A DNA stretch of 64,000 nucleotides from Acidobacteriota bacterium (GTDB lineage Bacteria > Acidobacteriota > Terriglobia > Terriglobales > Acidobacteriaceae): assembly GCA_013289685.1 (NCBI GenBank), contig JABCZL010000001.1:189838-253837 (forward strand), in the 5' to 3' direction. The stretch's first letter is position 1, and the number at the start of each line of letters is the position of its first letter. The translations under genes and the position numbers were made by a program. Positions 37,155-48,010 of this stretch are shown here, one piece after another. The notes under the pieces were generated by a model. That model did no database searches. It was not told the DNA's origin and saw only the letters and a program-made list of their open reading frames with translations.

Positions 37155-39002
37155 CTATTTGGTGGATGAGCCGTCGTTGTGAGAGGCCAGGTAAGAGCGC
37201 GCGTGAACGAGTTGGGGGAGGTCCGAATCGGCGGCTTTCCAGGCCGCCAGGAAGGCCGCGTACCCTGCAGTGGCTCCTGCGACGTCACCAGCCTGCTCGC
37301 TGGCCATGGCAACGCCGTAGAGCGGGAAGCCGGAGCGGGGCCGCTCTACCAGTGCATCTTTGTAAGCGGTCTTTGCGCCGGCCCAGTCGGATGTTGCCAG
37401 GAATGCCGCCGCTTCCGTTTCGCTGACCGGCCGAATGTAGGCTGGAGGCTCGCGGTATCCGAGCGCTTTTTCTTCCTGCGCGGCCTGCGCGTAAAGCTTT
37501 TTCGCTTCGTCGTTCAGCTTCTTTGCCATGAGCAGGCCGGCACGCAGTTCCAGAGACATGACAGATAGGTTTCGCACCAGCGGATCGGGCAAAGCGTCTG
37601 GCATAAGTTGCAGTTTGGGAGGAGAGGAGTCGGCCGCTTTCTTGTCTTTCTCCTCGTCTTTGTCTCTGTCTTTTTCTTTCTTTTTGGCTTTGGCGTCGGC
37701 TTCGTCTTTGAGCCGGTTCGAAATTCGCCACAACTCGGCATCGAACTGCGCCGAAGCTGCCTCCGCGCGCGACGGATCGCGCTGATCGAGAGCCTGCATG
37801 CCGAGAGCGAACTGAGTCAACTGGCGCGTCAGAAACTGGAGATTCGGCAAAAACGGCGGCGGATCGACGGGCTTCAGCAAGCTCAGAGCCGTGGTCCAAT
37901 CCGCAGTCCGCAGCGCGGCGGGAAGCCGAGGGTCGAGGCGCGACATCGAGTCGCGCGACGACCAGGGATACAACGTATTTTCCAGTTCCCCGCGCGCGTC
38001 CTTCAGTTTGGCCGACAGCGCGGTGGCCTCGTTGAATTCGCCGGCTTCCAGGAGGTTGGCGATGGCGTACATCAAGTTGTGAACGTAGTTCCAGTCATCG
38101 TCGACTTGCACATGCTGCGCCTGCATATACTGCTCATCGGCCTTCATAGAGGCCGCAAAGGATTCTTTGGCACGGGCGTAGTCACCGGTGCGATAAAAGA
38201 TGTGGCCCGGCATGTGGACCATGTGCCCTGAGGTGGGCGCGAGGCTTGCCAGGATTTCGGCGCTGTGCAAGGCCTGCTCGGGGCGAGGACTGGCCTCAAC
38301 AGCATGAATCCAGTAGTGATTCGCCGCAGAGTTGTCGGGATCCTCCTTCAAGACGGTTTGCAAGATCGCCAAGGCTTCTTTCTGACCGGCGCGCGGCTGG
38401 CCGTTATCGTCGTAGCCGTTCGTGAGCGCTTCCGCCAGAAAAAGTCTGGCCTGCAGGTCTTTGGGATTGCTCTTGACGAGCTTGCGGTAGATTTGAACTT
38501 CCTCGGACTCGTGCGGGCTCTTGTTTTTCTTTTCTTTCTTTTCGGACTTTTCGGATTTCTCGGCAGCGGCGGCGGCCGCCTCGATGTATAACCGCTCCGC
38601 CTTGCTGGCGCGTCCTTTCAGGCTCACGGCCTTCGTCAGCGCCTGGTTCGCATAATATTTCGAGTTGCTGTGGGCAAAGCTCTCCGCATGGTAGATCCCC
38701 CAATAGCACATGGCGCACTGCGGATCGACGCGCGCACTCTGCTCGAAGGCGCGAACCGACTCGTAATCCCAAAAGTCGTGCAGGAGATTCAGGCCCTGAT
38801 CGAACCACATTTGCGCCTCCGGCGAGGCGGTGATGCGGATGTGGGCATTTCCGATGCCAGCGAGTCTCTGAGGTGGTGGCAGAGTTTCGGGGGCGACCGC
38901 CTCCCGCGTGTTCATGGGATGGCACGTCATGGCGCTCTGAGCGGACATCAACTGGGCGCCGCCAACGATCAGGCAGATCGGGATCAGGGCAAGAGCGGTC
39001 AT
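37155..39002 (-). CDS. Secreted TPR-like repeat protein
   Basis: 615 residues from ATG 39002, giving signal peptide ALALIPICLIVGGAQLMSAQS; upstream in-frame residues are not protein-like. The body is helical repeats (for example WFDQGLNLLHDFWDYESVRA, ARVDPQCAMCYWGIYHAESF, KESFAASMKADEQYMQAQHV), a TPR-related solenoid common in Acidobacteria. Two Lys/Glu-rich runs (about residues 150-170 and 420-440) are low-complexity linkers. Protein-protein interaction in the periplasm inferred. Lies between the NRAMP and MgtE_N-CBS genes. Confidence 0.8.
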   Translation of the reverse strand: MTALALIPICLIVGGAQLMSAQSAMTCHPMNTREAVAPETLPPPQRLAGIGNAHIRITASPEAQMWFDQGLNLLHDFWDYESVRAFEQSARVDPQCAMCYWGIYHAESFAHSNSKYYANQALTKAVSLKGRASKAERLYIEAAAAAAEKSEKSEKKEKKNKSPHESEEVQIYRKLVKSNPKDLQARLFLAEALTNGYDDNGQPRAGQKEALAILQTVLKEDPDNSAANHYWIHAVEASPRPEQALHSAEILASLAPTSGHMVHMPGHIFYRTGDYARAKESFAASMKADEQYMQAQHVQVDDDWNYVHNLMYAIANLLEAGEFNEATALSAKLKDARGELENTLYPWSSRDSMSRLDPRLPAALRTADWTTALSLLKPVDPPPFLPNLQFLTRQLTQFALGMQALDQRDPSRAEAASAQFDAELWRISNRLKDEADAKAKKKEKDRDKDEEKDKKAADSSPPKLQLMPDALPDPLVRNLSVMSLELRAGLLMAKKLNDEAKKLYAQAAQEEKALGYREPPAYIRPVSETEAAAFLATSDWAGAKTAYKDALVERPRSGFPLYGVAMASEQAGDVAGATAGYAAFLAAWKAADSDLPQLVHARSYLASHNDGSSTK

Positions 39003-39215
39003 CTTTCGCGATGACACGGTCACAAACGACCCAAACAGCGCCAGGAGGCTGCTCCGTTTGAGTTTCCTTCCGCGCGAGATCCTTCGCTCCGCCGGAAAAA
39101 CGGCTACGCTCAGGATGACGCCTATGAAAGATTGGCAAGTCTGCTGGCAAACTGAGGCGCTACGGTTCTTGGAGGGACTTTGCATTCTTGGGCCGATGGA
39201 ATGATCGCATTTTCC

Positions 39216-40463
39216 TTACAGCTTTGCCCGCAACATGCTGATCACGTCGTCCGAGGTGATCACGCCGGTCAGTTTGTTGTGCTCGTCCACGACGGGCAGG
39301 GTCTGCAGGTTGTATTTGTCAAACAATTCCGCCACTTCGTTTTCCTCGACTCCCTCATGGGTCAGGACCAGCGGCTCCTGGGTGAGCGATAGCATTGGAG
39401 TGGACTGCGAAGCGAGCACGAGTCTCGCCAGCGGAACCGCGCCGACCAGGGTTCCGTGAGAATCCACGAGATAGATGGTGCTGACCGCCTCCACTCCGCC
39501 TTCGAATTCGCGCATGGAATCGATGGCATTCTGCACGGTGGCCACGACCGGCAGCGCGAGGAATTCGGTGGTCATGCGCCCAGCGGCGGTTTCTTCCCTG
39601 TGCTCGAGCAGTTCGACGACGTCCTGCTGGGCTTCCGGTTCCATCCGGACCAGGATTTGTTCGGTGCGCTCTTCGGGCAGATCGCCCAACAGATCGGCGG
39701 CAGCGTCGGGATCCATCTCTTCGACGATGTCGGCGGCCCGGCCGGAATCGAGCGACTCCACGATGGACTTCTGAACTTTGGGCTCGACCTCCTCGAGGGC
39801 TTCGGCGGCGGTCTCTTCGTCCAGCGTCTGGAACACGGCCCGGCGCTCATCGGGGGCCAGATCTTCCACGATGTCGGCGATGTCAGCGGGATGGAGGCTG
39901 GCGAGGCCGTCGTACGAAATTTTCAGTTTCACCCGCCGGGCCGGATCGGTTTCGATCACGTCGATAAAATTCCACGGAATGCTGCGGGGAGGGATTCTAC
40001 CCAGGAGCGCCTGCAAGGCCAGCTTGGGCGCGACGCCGCGCAGCAAGCGCCGGATTGCGCCGCGCGCTCCCACATCGACCGAGTGGACGCGCAGCACAGG
40101 ATGGTCATCCTTGTCTTTCACGGCATCGACGTGGAGATCGACATCGTTGACGCGCACCACTTTTCGACCGTTGATGTCGATCACCTGCTGGTCAAGCAGG
40201 TCACGTTCCAACAGAAACAGGCCTTCGGTGCCGTTGACGGCCGGCCACTCTGCCGCGGCGGTCGTCGTTCGAATGCCGCCATTGATCGCCGACACGGCGG
40301 TAAACGGAACAATGCGATTTCCTGACTTGGTTTTCACGATCAGGGCGGAGATCCGGGAACGGTCTTCCTGCGGAGCCAGCGTCACCTCGCGAACCCGTCC
40401 GGACGCGCCAGACGGGTCATATACCGTGGCACCGAGGAGTTCGCTGAGGGCAAGAGTGGTCAT
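39216..40463 (-). CDS. PRC-like / MgtE_N / CBS protein without channel domain
   Basis: 415 residues from ATG 40463. Residues about 1-130 carry PRC-barrel-like beta repeats (SELLGATVYDPSGASGRVRE; DLLDQQVIDINGRKVVRV). About 190-290 form the MgtE_N superhelical domain (LHPADIADIVEDLAPDERRA, LPEERTEQILVRM). About 295-415 form a CBS pair (STIYLVDSHGTLVGAVPLAR, LPVVDEHNKLTGVITSDDVI). The five-helix MgtE pore is absent. In MgtE these cytosolic domains bind Mg2+ and close the pore, so here they may regulate another transporter, most simply the nearby NRAMP-like protein (inferred). Confidence 0.85.
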   Translation of the reverse strand: MTTLALSELLGATVYDPSGASGRVREVTLAPQEDRSRISALIVKTKSGNRIVPFTAVSAINGGIRTTTAAAEWPAVNGTEGLFLLERDLLDQQVIDINGRKVVRVNDVDLHVDAVKDKDDHPVLRVHSVDVGARGAIRRLLRGVAPKLALQALLGRIPPRSIPWNFIDVIETDPARRVKLKISYDGLASLHPADIADIVEDLAPDERRAVFQTLDEETAAEALEEVEPKVQKSIVESLDSGRAADIVEEMDPDAAADLLGDLPEERTEQILVRMEPEAQQDVVELLEHREETAAGRMTTEFLALPVVATVQNAIDSMREFEGGVEAVSTIYLVDSHGTLVGAVPLARLVLASQSTPMLSLTQEPLVLTHEGVEENEVAELFDKYNLQTLPVVDEHNKLTGVITSDDVISMLRAKL

Positions 40464-40801
40464 CCCGCTAGAGAATAACCAACTCGCGCGGGATTCGGTA
40501 CGAAAATCGAAAGGCGGACCTGACTTCGGACCTCGGACCTCAGCTCCAATAAGCTCTAACTTAAGCGGAAGGGATTGCGGGGATGCCACCTTCCCAGAAG
40601 CTGACTTCTGGACAGTGTGCCGGAGTCGGTCCTGGCATGATTTTCTGGGTCGCCGTTTTCCGTCAGGTGGACTTTTCCGGCATACCTCTACACTACGCGA
40701 CTTTGCGCGAATGATCGTGCTCATCGGCGCGCATTCCGTCAAGAGAAGAGAGTCTTTCTATACTGCGAGCGGTCCAAGGTGAACACTGCGCCACGGCGTA
40801 G
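40464..40801. other. Gene-free stretch upstream of the MgtE_N-CBS gene
   Basis: About 340 bp with the degenerate repeat GGACCTGACTTCGGACCTCG GACCTCAGCTCC (40516-40547). It must hold the promoter of the MgtE_N-CBS gene. I see no M-box or other magnesium riboswitch structure. Confidence 0.4.
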
Positions 40802-41299
40802 TCATCGCTTCTTTCCCCCGACGAAGGGCATGGTTGCGGCCTGCTTCATCCATGACGCCAATTGGCGCTCGTCGAAATCGTCAACCGAAGCTAACGCGAC
40901 TCCGCGGGTGGATTTGCCCATCCCGATCGGCGTCACAGGCGGTTCCGGCTTGATCTCCGTGCCGCGTATGAACATCAGTTTCACATGGCCGACGAAGGCG
41001 CCGGAAGAGAAGCACCAGCCCCCGTTGACCCCGTAGTACGCCATGCCCCACTTCACTGCTCGCTGGAGGTCCGGCAAACTTTTGGCCGCCAGGGCATCGA
41101 TGCGCTCGGCGATGCCGCGCTGCGGCTGCGGCAAGCTAGCGATGTACGCGAACACGGGTTCGGCGCCTGTTGCGGTCTTCGCGGCGCTTGCCTTGCCAGT
41201 CATGGCGACCAGCAGCTTCGCCGGGGTGTTGCCTTGGGCGGTTTTCTTACCCTGGCGGCAGGCCACGCGCTTCGTTGATTGATGGCTTGACCGCGTCAT
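40802..41299 (-). CDS. DUF1801-family protein
   Basis: 165 residues. The DUF1801 fold is visible in IDALAAKSLPDLQRAVKWGM, YYGVNGGWCFSSGAFVGHV and the C-terminal TRGVALASVDDFDERQLASW. It is sometimes linked to iron or stress but has no proven activity. A basic N-terminal extension of about 40 residues precedes it. Its ATG overlaps the stop of the SRPBCC gene by 4 bp, so translation is coupled. Confidence 0.85.
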   Translation of the reverse strand: MTRSSHQSTKRVACRQGKKTAQGNTPAKLLVAMTGKASAAKTATGAEPVFAYIASLPQPQRGIAERIDALAAKSLPDLQRAVKWGMAYYGVNGGWCFSSGAFVGHVKLMFIRGTEIKPEPPVTPIGMGKSTRGVALASVDDFDERQLASWMKQAATMPFVGGKKR

Positions 41300-41817
41300 T
41301 TTGTCACCGAGCTTGATCTTAGGCTGACGAGAAGCTCGTCAAGTTGGTCGAGCGTCTCAGGCATCCCGCCCGTCGATCCGGAAGCGACCGCGGAGGCGAG
41401 CGCTTCCTTCGAGGGATAGAGATCGTGCACGACCAACAGCGTCTTGCCGGAGTTTTCATCGAAGGTCACCGTGGTGACGGTCTTGCCGTTGTCACCTTCC
41501 TCGTTCGTCCAGACCAGGCGCGAGTTCGGTGTCACTTCGAGGTAAGTGCCGAAGAACTCCATAGTCGAAGCTTGGTGGCTAAACACCAAACGGTACCGGC
41601 CTCCAACACGAACATCCATCTCGCAGGAAAGCAGGGTCAGACCATACGACTTTGGTACCCACCACCTCCTGAACAGTTCTGCCTTGGTCCACGCCTCGAA
41701 CACGAGGCGCACGTGAGCGTCGACGGTTCGCGTGACGACGAGCTCGCGCTCGGACTTCCGTTCCACCGCCGTGCGGTTCTTCGTGGGGGTGGCCTCACTT
41801 TCTGTTCTTTCGTCCAT
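41296..41817 (-). CDS. SRPBCC (AHSA1/START-like) protein
   Basis: 173 residues. VTRTVDAHVRLVFEAWTKAE and FRRWWVPKSYGLTLLSCEMD mark the AHSA1-type hydrophobic-cavity fold. GGAG lies 7 bp before the ATG. The gene starts inside the last 23 bp of the ArsR gene and ends overlapping the DUF1801 gene, a three-gene cassette seen in many bacteria. Ligand unknown. Confidence 0.9.
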   Translation of the reverse strand: MDERTESEATPTKNRTAVERKSERELVVTRTVDAHVRLVFEAWTKAELFRRWWVPKSYGLTLLSCEMDVRVGGRYRLVFSHQASTMEFFGTYLEVTPNSRLVWTNEEGDNGKTVTTVTFDENSGKTLLVVHDLYPSKEALASAVASGSTGGMPETLDQLDELLVSLRSSSVTK

Positions 41818-42160
41818 CGACTTTCTCCTTCCGTTTCAGTTCTTCGACAACCTTGTCCAACTCGTCGAAGCGTGCGCCCCAGAGCTGGCGGTACCTCTCG
41901 ATCCATGCCGCCTCTTCTTGCAGTTCGCGTAGGCCGAGTTTGCAGGTCCGCACGCGCCCGACCTTCTCCGTGGTCACGAGCCCCGCTTGCTCCAAGACGC
42001 CTACATGCTTCTTCATGCCCGTGAGGGTCATGTGGAACTTCTCGGCAAGGGCCGTGATCGAAGCGTCTGCACGCCCGAGCTGCTCCAGAACGCCGCGTCG
42101 GGTGGCGTCCGAAAGCGCGCCAAACGAGGCATCGAAGTGGGTCTGGCAATACTGAACCAT
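41795..42160 (-). CDS. ArsR-type transcriptional regulator
   Basis: 121 residues from ATG 42160. The winged-helix N-terminus has FGALSDATRRGVLEQLGRAD and the recognition helix in SITALAEKFHMTLTGMKKHV. No cysteine pair for metal binding is present, so it is a PagR/SdpR-like member that may answer to a small molecule. It leads the ArsR-SRPBCC-DUF1801 cassette. The start is 7 bp from a -10-like TATAGT, suggesting a leaderless mRNA. Confidence 0.9.
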   Translation of the reverse strand: MVQYCQTHFDASFGALSDATRRGVLEQLGRADASITALAEKFHMTLTGMKKHVGVLEQAGLVTTEKVGRVRTCKLGLRELQEEAAWIERYRQLWGARFDELDKVVEELKRKEKVDGRKNRK

Positions 42161-42167
42161 GCGGTTC

Positions 42168-42196
42168 ACTATACAACATGGATTGACGGCATGCAA
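42168..42196 (-). promoter_or_regulatory. Candidate promoter of the arsR cassette
   Basis: On the minus strand TTGCAT (42191-42196), 17 bp, TATAGT (42168-42173), then 7 bp to the ATG. This would give an mRNA starting at or very near the start codon. Confidence 0.45.
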
Positions 42197-42443
42197 TGGG
42201 AGGCTGAGCGCCCGCTGCCTTACCAGCTATCCACCTAAACTCACGATCAACGGCGAAGTGTAGAGCGTCCCGCTCAACTCCCGCATCGTTGGCAACCCGG
42301 AAACTATCCAGAAACGGGCTTCGGGGAAGTTGGCATCCCCTCAATCCCTGAGACGCTTATGCTTAGCGCTATGGGCCTGAGCCCAGCGTTGCACTATCAC
42401 TGGCTCGTCCTCCAAAGCGGGAACTACCGGGTCTTCAGGCCCG

Positions 42444-42449
42444 TATAAT
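42444..42449 (+). promoter_or_regulatory. Candidate -10 box for the permease pair
   Basis: Perfect TATAAT 11 bp before the GTG start at 42461. The hexamer 17 bp upstream (GAACTA) is a poor -35. If used, the 5' leader would be only about 5 nt with no room for a Shine-Dalgarno. Confidence 0.4.
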
Positions 42450-42460
42450 AGTTAGATCGC

Positions 42461-43711
42461 GTGCGCCTCATCCTCGACATTGTCGGTCAGACGTTCCGGG
42501 CCCTGTGGGCGCACAAACTGCGCTCGTTTCTGACTATGTTCGGGATTGCCTGGGGCGTCGGTTCCCTGCTGCTGCTGGTGGGTTTGGGAGAAGGATTCCG
42601 CTCGGGCAACCGCAAGCAGTTCGATTCGATCGGCGAAAACGTCTTGTTTATCTGGTCGGCCAGGGCCCCGGTTATGCAGGGCAGTTTCACGGCGCTGCGC
42701 CAGTATTATTTGACCTATCGCGACTATGAAGACATTCTCCGCGAGTGTCCTAGCGTGGGCGCTGCGGCCCCAGTCATCTCCCGCGGTGACATTCGGGCGG
42801 TCAGCGATTTCTTCCAGGCCAGCGGCCAGATCATGGGCGTGCCGGCCAACTTCAACCAGATCCGCTACATGCCCATCAATGAAGGCCGCTGGATCAACGA
42901 GATGGACGATGTCCAGAAGCGCCCTGTGATCGTGATCGGTGACGAAGTGCGGCGCACTCTGTTCCCGGGCCGCCCCGCTGTCGGTTCCACCATTTTGCTT
43001 AATGGAGTTCGCTTCACTGTCATTGGCACCCTGCAAAGAGTTGGGCACGGCGACAATATGAATCAGAACCTGCGCAGCGTCGTCCCGTTTCATAGTATGC
43101 AGGATTATTTCCGTCCGCTGAATGCCGGGATCGCGACCGACGTGATCTCTTTCATCAACTACCAGCCTCGGTCGCGCGCCGTGCATGAGAAGGCCCAGGA
43201 GGAAGTTCACAAGATCATTGCCCGCAATCATGGCTTCGACCCAAACAATCCAGACTCGTTCGATGGATGGGATACGGTCAAGACCGTCGACCAGATCGGC
43301 AAGATTTTTGATGCCATGAACATGTTCCTCGGCAGCGTGGGACTGGTCACGCTCGCGCTGGGCGCGATCGGCATCGTGAACATCATGCTGGTCGCAGTGG
43401 CGGACCGGACGCGGGAAATCGGCTTGCGCAAAGCCGTGGGCGCAACCAATATGAGCATTATGTTTCAGTTTTTCGTGGAGGGAGCCTTTTTGACGCTGTT
43501 GAGCGGCGGCATCGGCATTGCGGGCGCGGCAGGGCTGATGGCTTTGCTTTCGGGTGTGGATCTGGGTGGGGGATTCGATCCCCCCAAACTGGTAGCTTCC
43601 ACGGCAGCGCTGGCGGTGATTTCGCTTGGGGTCGCCGGCGTGGCTGCGGGCTTGTATCCCGCCCGACGCGCCGCCATGCTCGAACCAGTGGAAGCCCTGC
43701 GCAAGGAATAG
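42461..43711 (+). CDS. MacB/FtsX-type ABC permease 1
   Basis: 416 residues from GTG 42461. TM1 lies near residues 16-40 (SFLTMFGIAWGVGSLLLLVG), a periplasmic MacB_PCD-like domain follows to about 270, and three C-terminal helices (NIMLVAVADRTREIGLRKAV between them) complete the FtsX fold. This family uses ATP hydrolysis by a separate subunit to drive mechanical work on envelope substrates. No ATPase gene is near. Pairs with the next gene 14 bp downstream. Confidence 0.9.
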   Translation: MRLILDIVGQTFRALWAHKLRSFLTMFGIAWGVGSLLLLVGLGEGFRSGNRKQFDSIGENVLFIWSARAPVMQGSFTALRQYYLTYRDYEDILRECPSVGAAAPVISRGDIRAVSDFFQASGQIMGVPANFNQIRYMPINEGRWINEMDDVQKRPVIVIGDEVRRTLFPGRPAVGSTILLNGVRFTVIGTLQRVGHGDNMNQNLRSVVPFHSMQDYFRPLNAGIATDVISFINYQPRSRAVHEKAQEEVHKIIARNHGFDPNNPDSFDGWDTVKTVDQIGKIFDAMNMFLGSVGLVTLALGAIGIVNIMLVAVADRTREIGLRKAVGATNMSIMFQFFVEGAFLTLLSGGIGIAGAAGLMALLSGVDLGGGFDPPKLVASTAALAVISLGVAGVAAGLYPARRAAMLEPVEALRKE

Positions 43712-43725
43712 GCTGAGGAAGAAAA

Positions 43726-45084
43726 ATGGAACGACCATCCAACGAGGGGCTTGATCTCAATTTGCCGATTTCTGCTTTCGATCCCTCGCGAGCAGCAGAA
43801 AAACCGCGCCACAGGCCCGTCCCCGGGTTTCCGATTGTCGCCATGTACCGCGACCTGCTTCGGCAAGCGTACTCGGCGATGCGCCACGATCTGCGCCGCA
43901 CCTTGTTAACAATGGCGGGGATGGCCTGGGGCATCGCCACTGTCGTGCTGCTGCTTTCTTATGGGAACGGCTTCGGGAAAGCGATCGAGACTATTTTTCA
44001 GAGCTTCGGCGCAACGGCCGTTGGAATTTTTCCGGGACGCACATCGCAGCAGGCCGGCGGCAACAAGGCCGGCGTTCAGATTCGGTTCACCAACGACGAC
44101 CTCGAACTATTACGCAACAACGTTCCGCTGAGCCGCCACGTAGTGCGCATGCTGCAGAAGGATTCCACGGTTCAGAACAATAACCGGTCTTTTACGTTTC
44201 CGGTGATGGGCCTCGACCCATCGATACAGGCCATTTGGAATCTCGACATCGCGGAGGGCCGTTTTCTGGACGACGCCGACAACATGCAGCACGGACTCTA
44301 CGCCGTCATCGCTTCAGAAGCGCGCGACAAACTTTTCTCCGGCATGCCTGCGGTCGGCGAATCGATCCGCATTGATGGCGTGACCTTTGAAGTGATCGGG
44401 GTGGGAGCGCCCCGCATGCAGGAGGGTGACAACGACAACAACCGCGTCATCTATATCCCGTACAACTCCATGGATGTGGTCAAGGACAACCACTATCTCG
44501 ACGGAATCTGGATGGACTCGGCCGGTCTGGACCACGACCGGTTGGAAAAGACGATTCGGGACACGCTGGCCACCGCGCACAACTTCAAGCCTGATGACCA
44601 TCGCGCGGTTTTTGTGTTCGACGCCCAGAAACAGCTTTCGCAATTCGGAATCATCACCATGGCGCTGAAAGTTCTGCTGGCGTTCATTGGGACAGTCACG
44701 CTGGGGATCGGCGGCGTGGGACTGATGAACATCATGCTGGTCTCCGTAACGCAACGCACCCGCGAAATTGGCGTGGAGAAAGCCCTGGGGGCGCGGCGGC
44801 ACGATATCCTGTTCCAGTTCCTGGCCGAGGCGATGGTGATCACGGCGGCTGGAGGGCTGTTGGGAATTGTGCTATCTTACGCAGTTTCAATCCTGGCCGG
44901 TCGCATCACGTTCTACAGCGCGCTGGCCAAACATGCCGAGGCCGCGGACATCCGCCTGATTGTGTCGCCCATGATTCTGCTGGTGGCCACGTCTATCCTG
45001 GCGGTTGTCGGCATCATTAGCGGAATGGTTCCAGCACTGCGGGCGGCCAATCTGGATCCCATTGAAGCTCTGCGTTACGAGTGA
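43726..45084 (+). CDS. MacB/FtsX-type ABC permease 2
   Basis: 452 residues with the same layout as its neighbour, including MNIMLVSVTQRTREIGVEKA before the last helices, plus an N-terminal cytosolic extension of about 40 residues. The start is backed by GAGGAAG 4 bp upstream. The two could form a heterodimeric permease that recruits an ATPase encoded elsewhere. Confidence 0.9.
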   Translation: MERPSNEGLDLNLPISAFDPSRAAEKPRHRPVPGFPIVAMYRDLLRQAYSAMRHDLRRTLLTMAGMAWGIATVVLLLSYGNGFGKAIETIFQSFGATAVGIFPGRTSQQAGGNKAGVQIRFTNDDLELLRNNVPLSRHVVRMLQKDSTVQNNNRSFTFPVMGLDPSIQAIWNLDIAEGRFLDDADNMQHGLYAVIASEARDKLFSGMPAVGESIRIDGVTFEVIGVGAPRMQEGDNDNNRVIYIPYNSMDVVKDNHYLDGIWMDSAGLDHDRLEKTIRDTLATAHNFKPDDHRAVFVFDAQKQLSQFGIITMALKVLLAFIGTVTLGIGGVGLMNIMLVSVTQRTREIGVEKALGARRHDILFQFLAEAMVITAAGGLLGIVLSYAVSILAGRITFYSALAKHAEAADIRLIVSPMILLVATSILAVVGIISGMVPALRAANLDPIEALRYE

Positions 45085-45135
45085 GGTACGCGCGAAACGG
45101 GCAAGCGCTCGCTACGATTAAAATCAATTCTCACC

Positions 45136-45924
45136 ATGTCTGACGACATCCTTACCCTGCCACCGCCTCGCGCTGACAAGCGACTCTCCTACGGCACCGA
45201 CCCGAATCAGTTTCTCGATCTGCGTCTGCCCTCACCCAAAGAAAAGAGCAAAGGGCCGCATCCCCTTGTCATCAACATTCACGGGGGCTACTGGCGTGCC
45301 AAATACAATCTCGATCACGCGGGGCATTTGTGCGCGGCGCTCACCGCGAAGGGACTGGCAACGGCCAACCTGGAATACCGCCGCGTGGGCAACAAGGGCG
45401 GAGCCTGGCCGGGCACATTCGACGATATCCGTTCCGCTTATCAGTTCCTGCTGCAAAACTCTGTGCGGCACAATTTGGACAGAAGAAGGATTGTGGTGAT
45501 GGGCCACTCCGCCGGAGGCCAGCTCGCGCTGTGCCTCGCCGCTCATGAGTCCGGCGTCCGGCGCGTCGTCTCGCTTGCCGGGGTGGTGGACCTGCAGCGC
45601 GCCTACCAGCTCCACCTGAGCAACGACGCGGTCGTCGAGTTTCTCCGTGGCACGCCCAGCGAAGTTCCCGACCATTATCGCGAAGCTGACCCCATGGAGC
45701 TCTCCATTCCGCAGCCGCGCCAGTGGCTGATTCACGGCACCGCGGATGATGTAGTTCCTCCTGCTTTCAGCCGCGACTACGTTGCCGCTAAACAGAAGCG
45801 CATGGACAAAGAGAAAGAAGACGTGCAACTGTTGGAGATTCCAGCCTTTCACTTCGACCTGATCGATCCGCGAACCGCGGCGTGGAAACAGGTCGAGGAT
45901 ACAGTGCTCCAGCTCGCGGCCTAA
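45136..45924 (+). CDS. Alpha/beta hydrolase, kynurenine formamidase-like
   Basis: 262 residues, no signal peptide. HGGYW (HGGXW motif) forms the oxyanion hole, VMGHSAGGQLAL the nucleophile elbow, DDVVP the Asp region and the His in AFHFDLIDP. This matches the BD-FAE/kynurenine formamidase branch. No other tryptophan-catabolic gene is nearby, so a general esterase role is possible. Confidence 0.85.
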   Translation: MSDDILTLPPPRADKRLSYGTDPNQFLDLRLPSPKEKSKGPHPLVINIHGGYWRAKYNLDHAGHLCAALTAKGLATANLEYRRVGNKGGAWPGTFDDIRSAYQFLLQNSVRHNLDRRRIVVMGHSAGGQLALCLAAHESGVRRVVSLAGVVDLQRAYQLHLSNDAVVEFLRGTPSEVPDHYREADPMELSIPQPRQWLIHGTADDVVPPAFSRDYVAAKQKRMDKEKEDVQLLEIPAFHFDLIDPRTAAWKQVEDTVLQLAA

Positions 45925-45994
45925 CGTGATGCGGCGGCGCGATTGACACGCTCTGCGGCTCCTCATACGATGCTCGGTTCACGGAGTGGTAGTC

Positions 45995-47806
<1,812 letters not shown>

Positions 47807-48010
47807 TGCCGTCGGTTGTTTGTAACAATCTGGTGGCACCGGCAAATTGCATAGATCCTTCGCGGCAAAGAACGCCGCTCCAGGATGACAGCGATTGCTT
47901 GACCTGCATTGATCACGCAACTGACTCTGGAGTTTCCGCCGCAGCAAATCCCTTATAATCGTCGGTCATTGATTGTCGGTCATTGATCGTTCACCGCAGA
48001 GAGGAATCCT

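Noticed and set aside
40464-40801. Magnesium riboswitch before the MgtE_N-CBS gene
   Set aside because: No recognisable M-box elements or long stem array in the gap.
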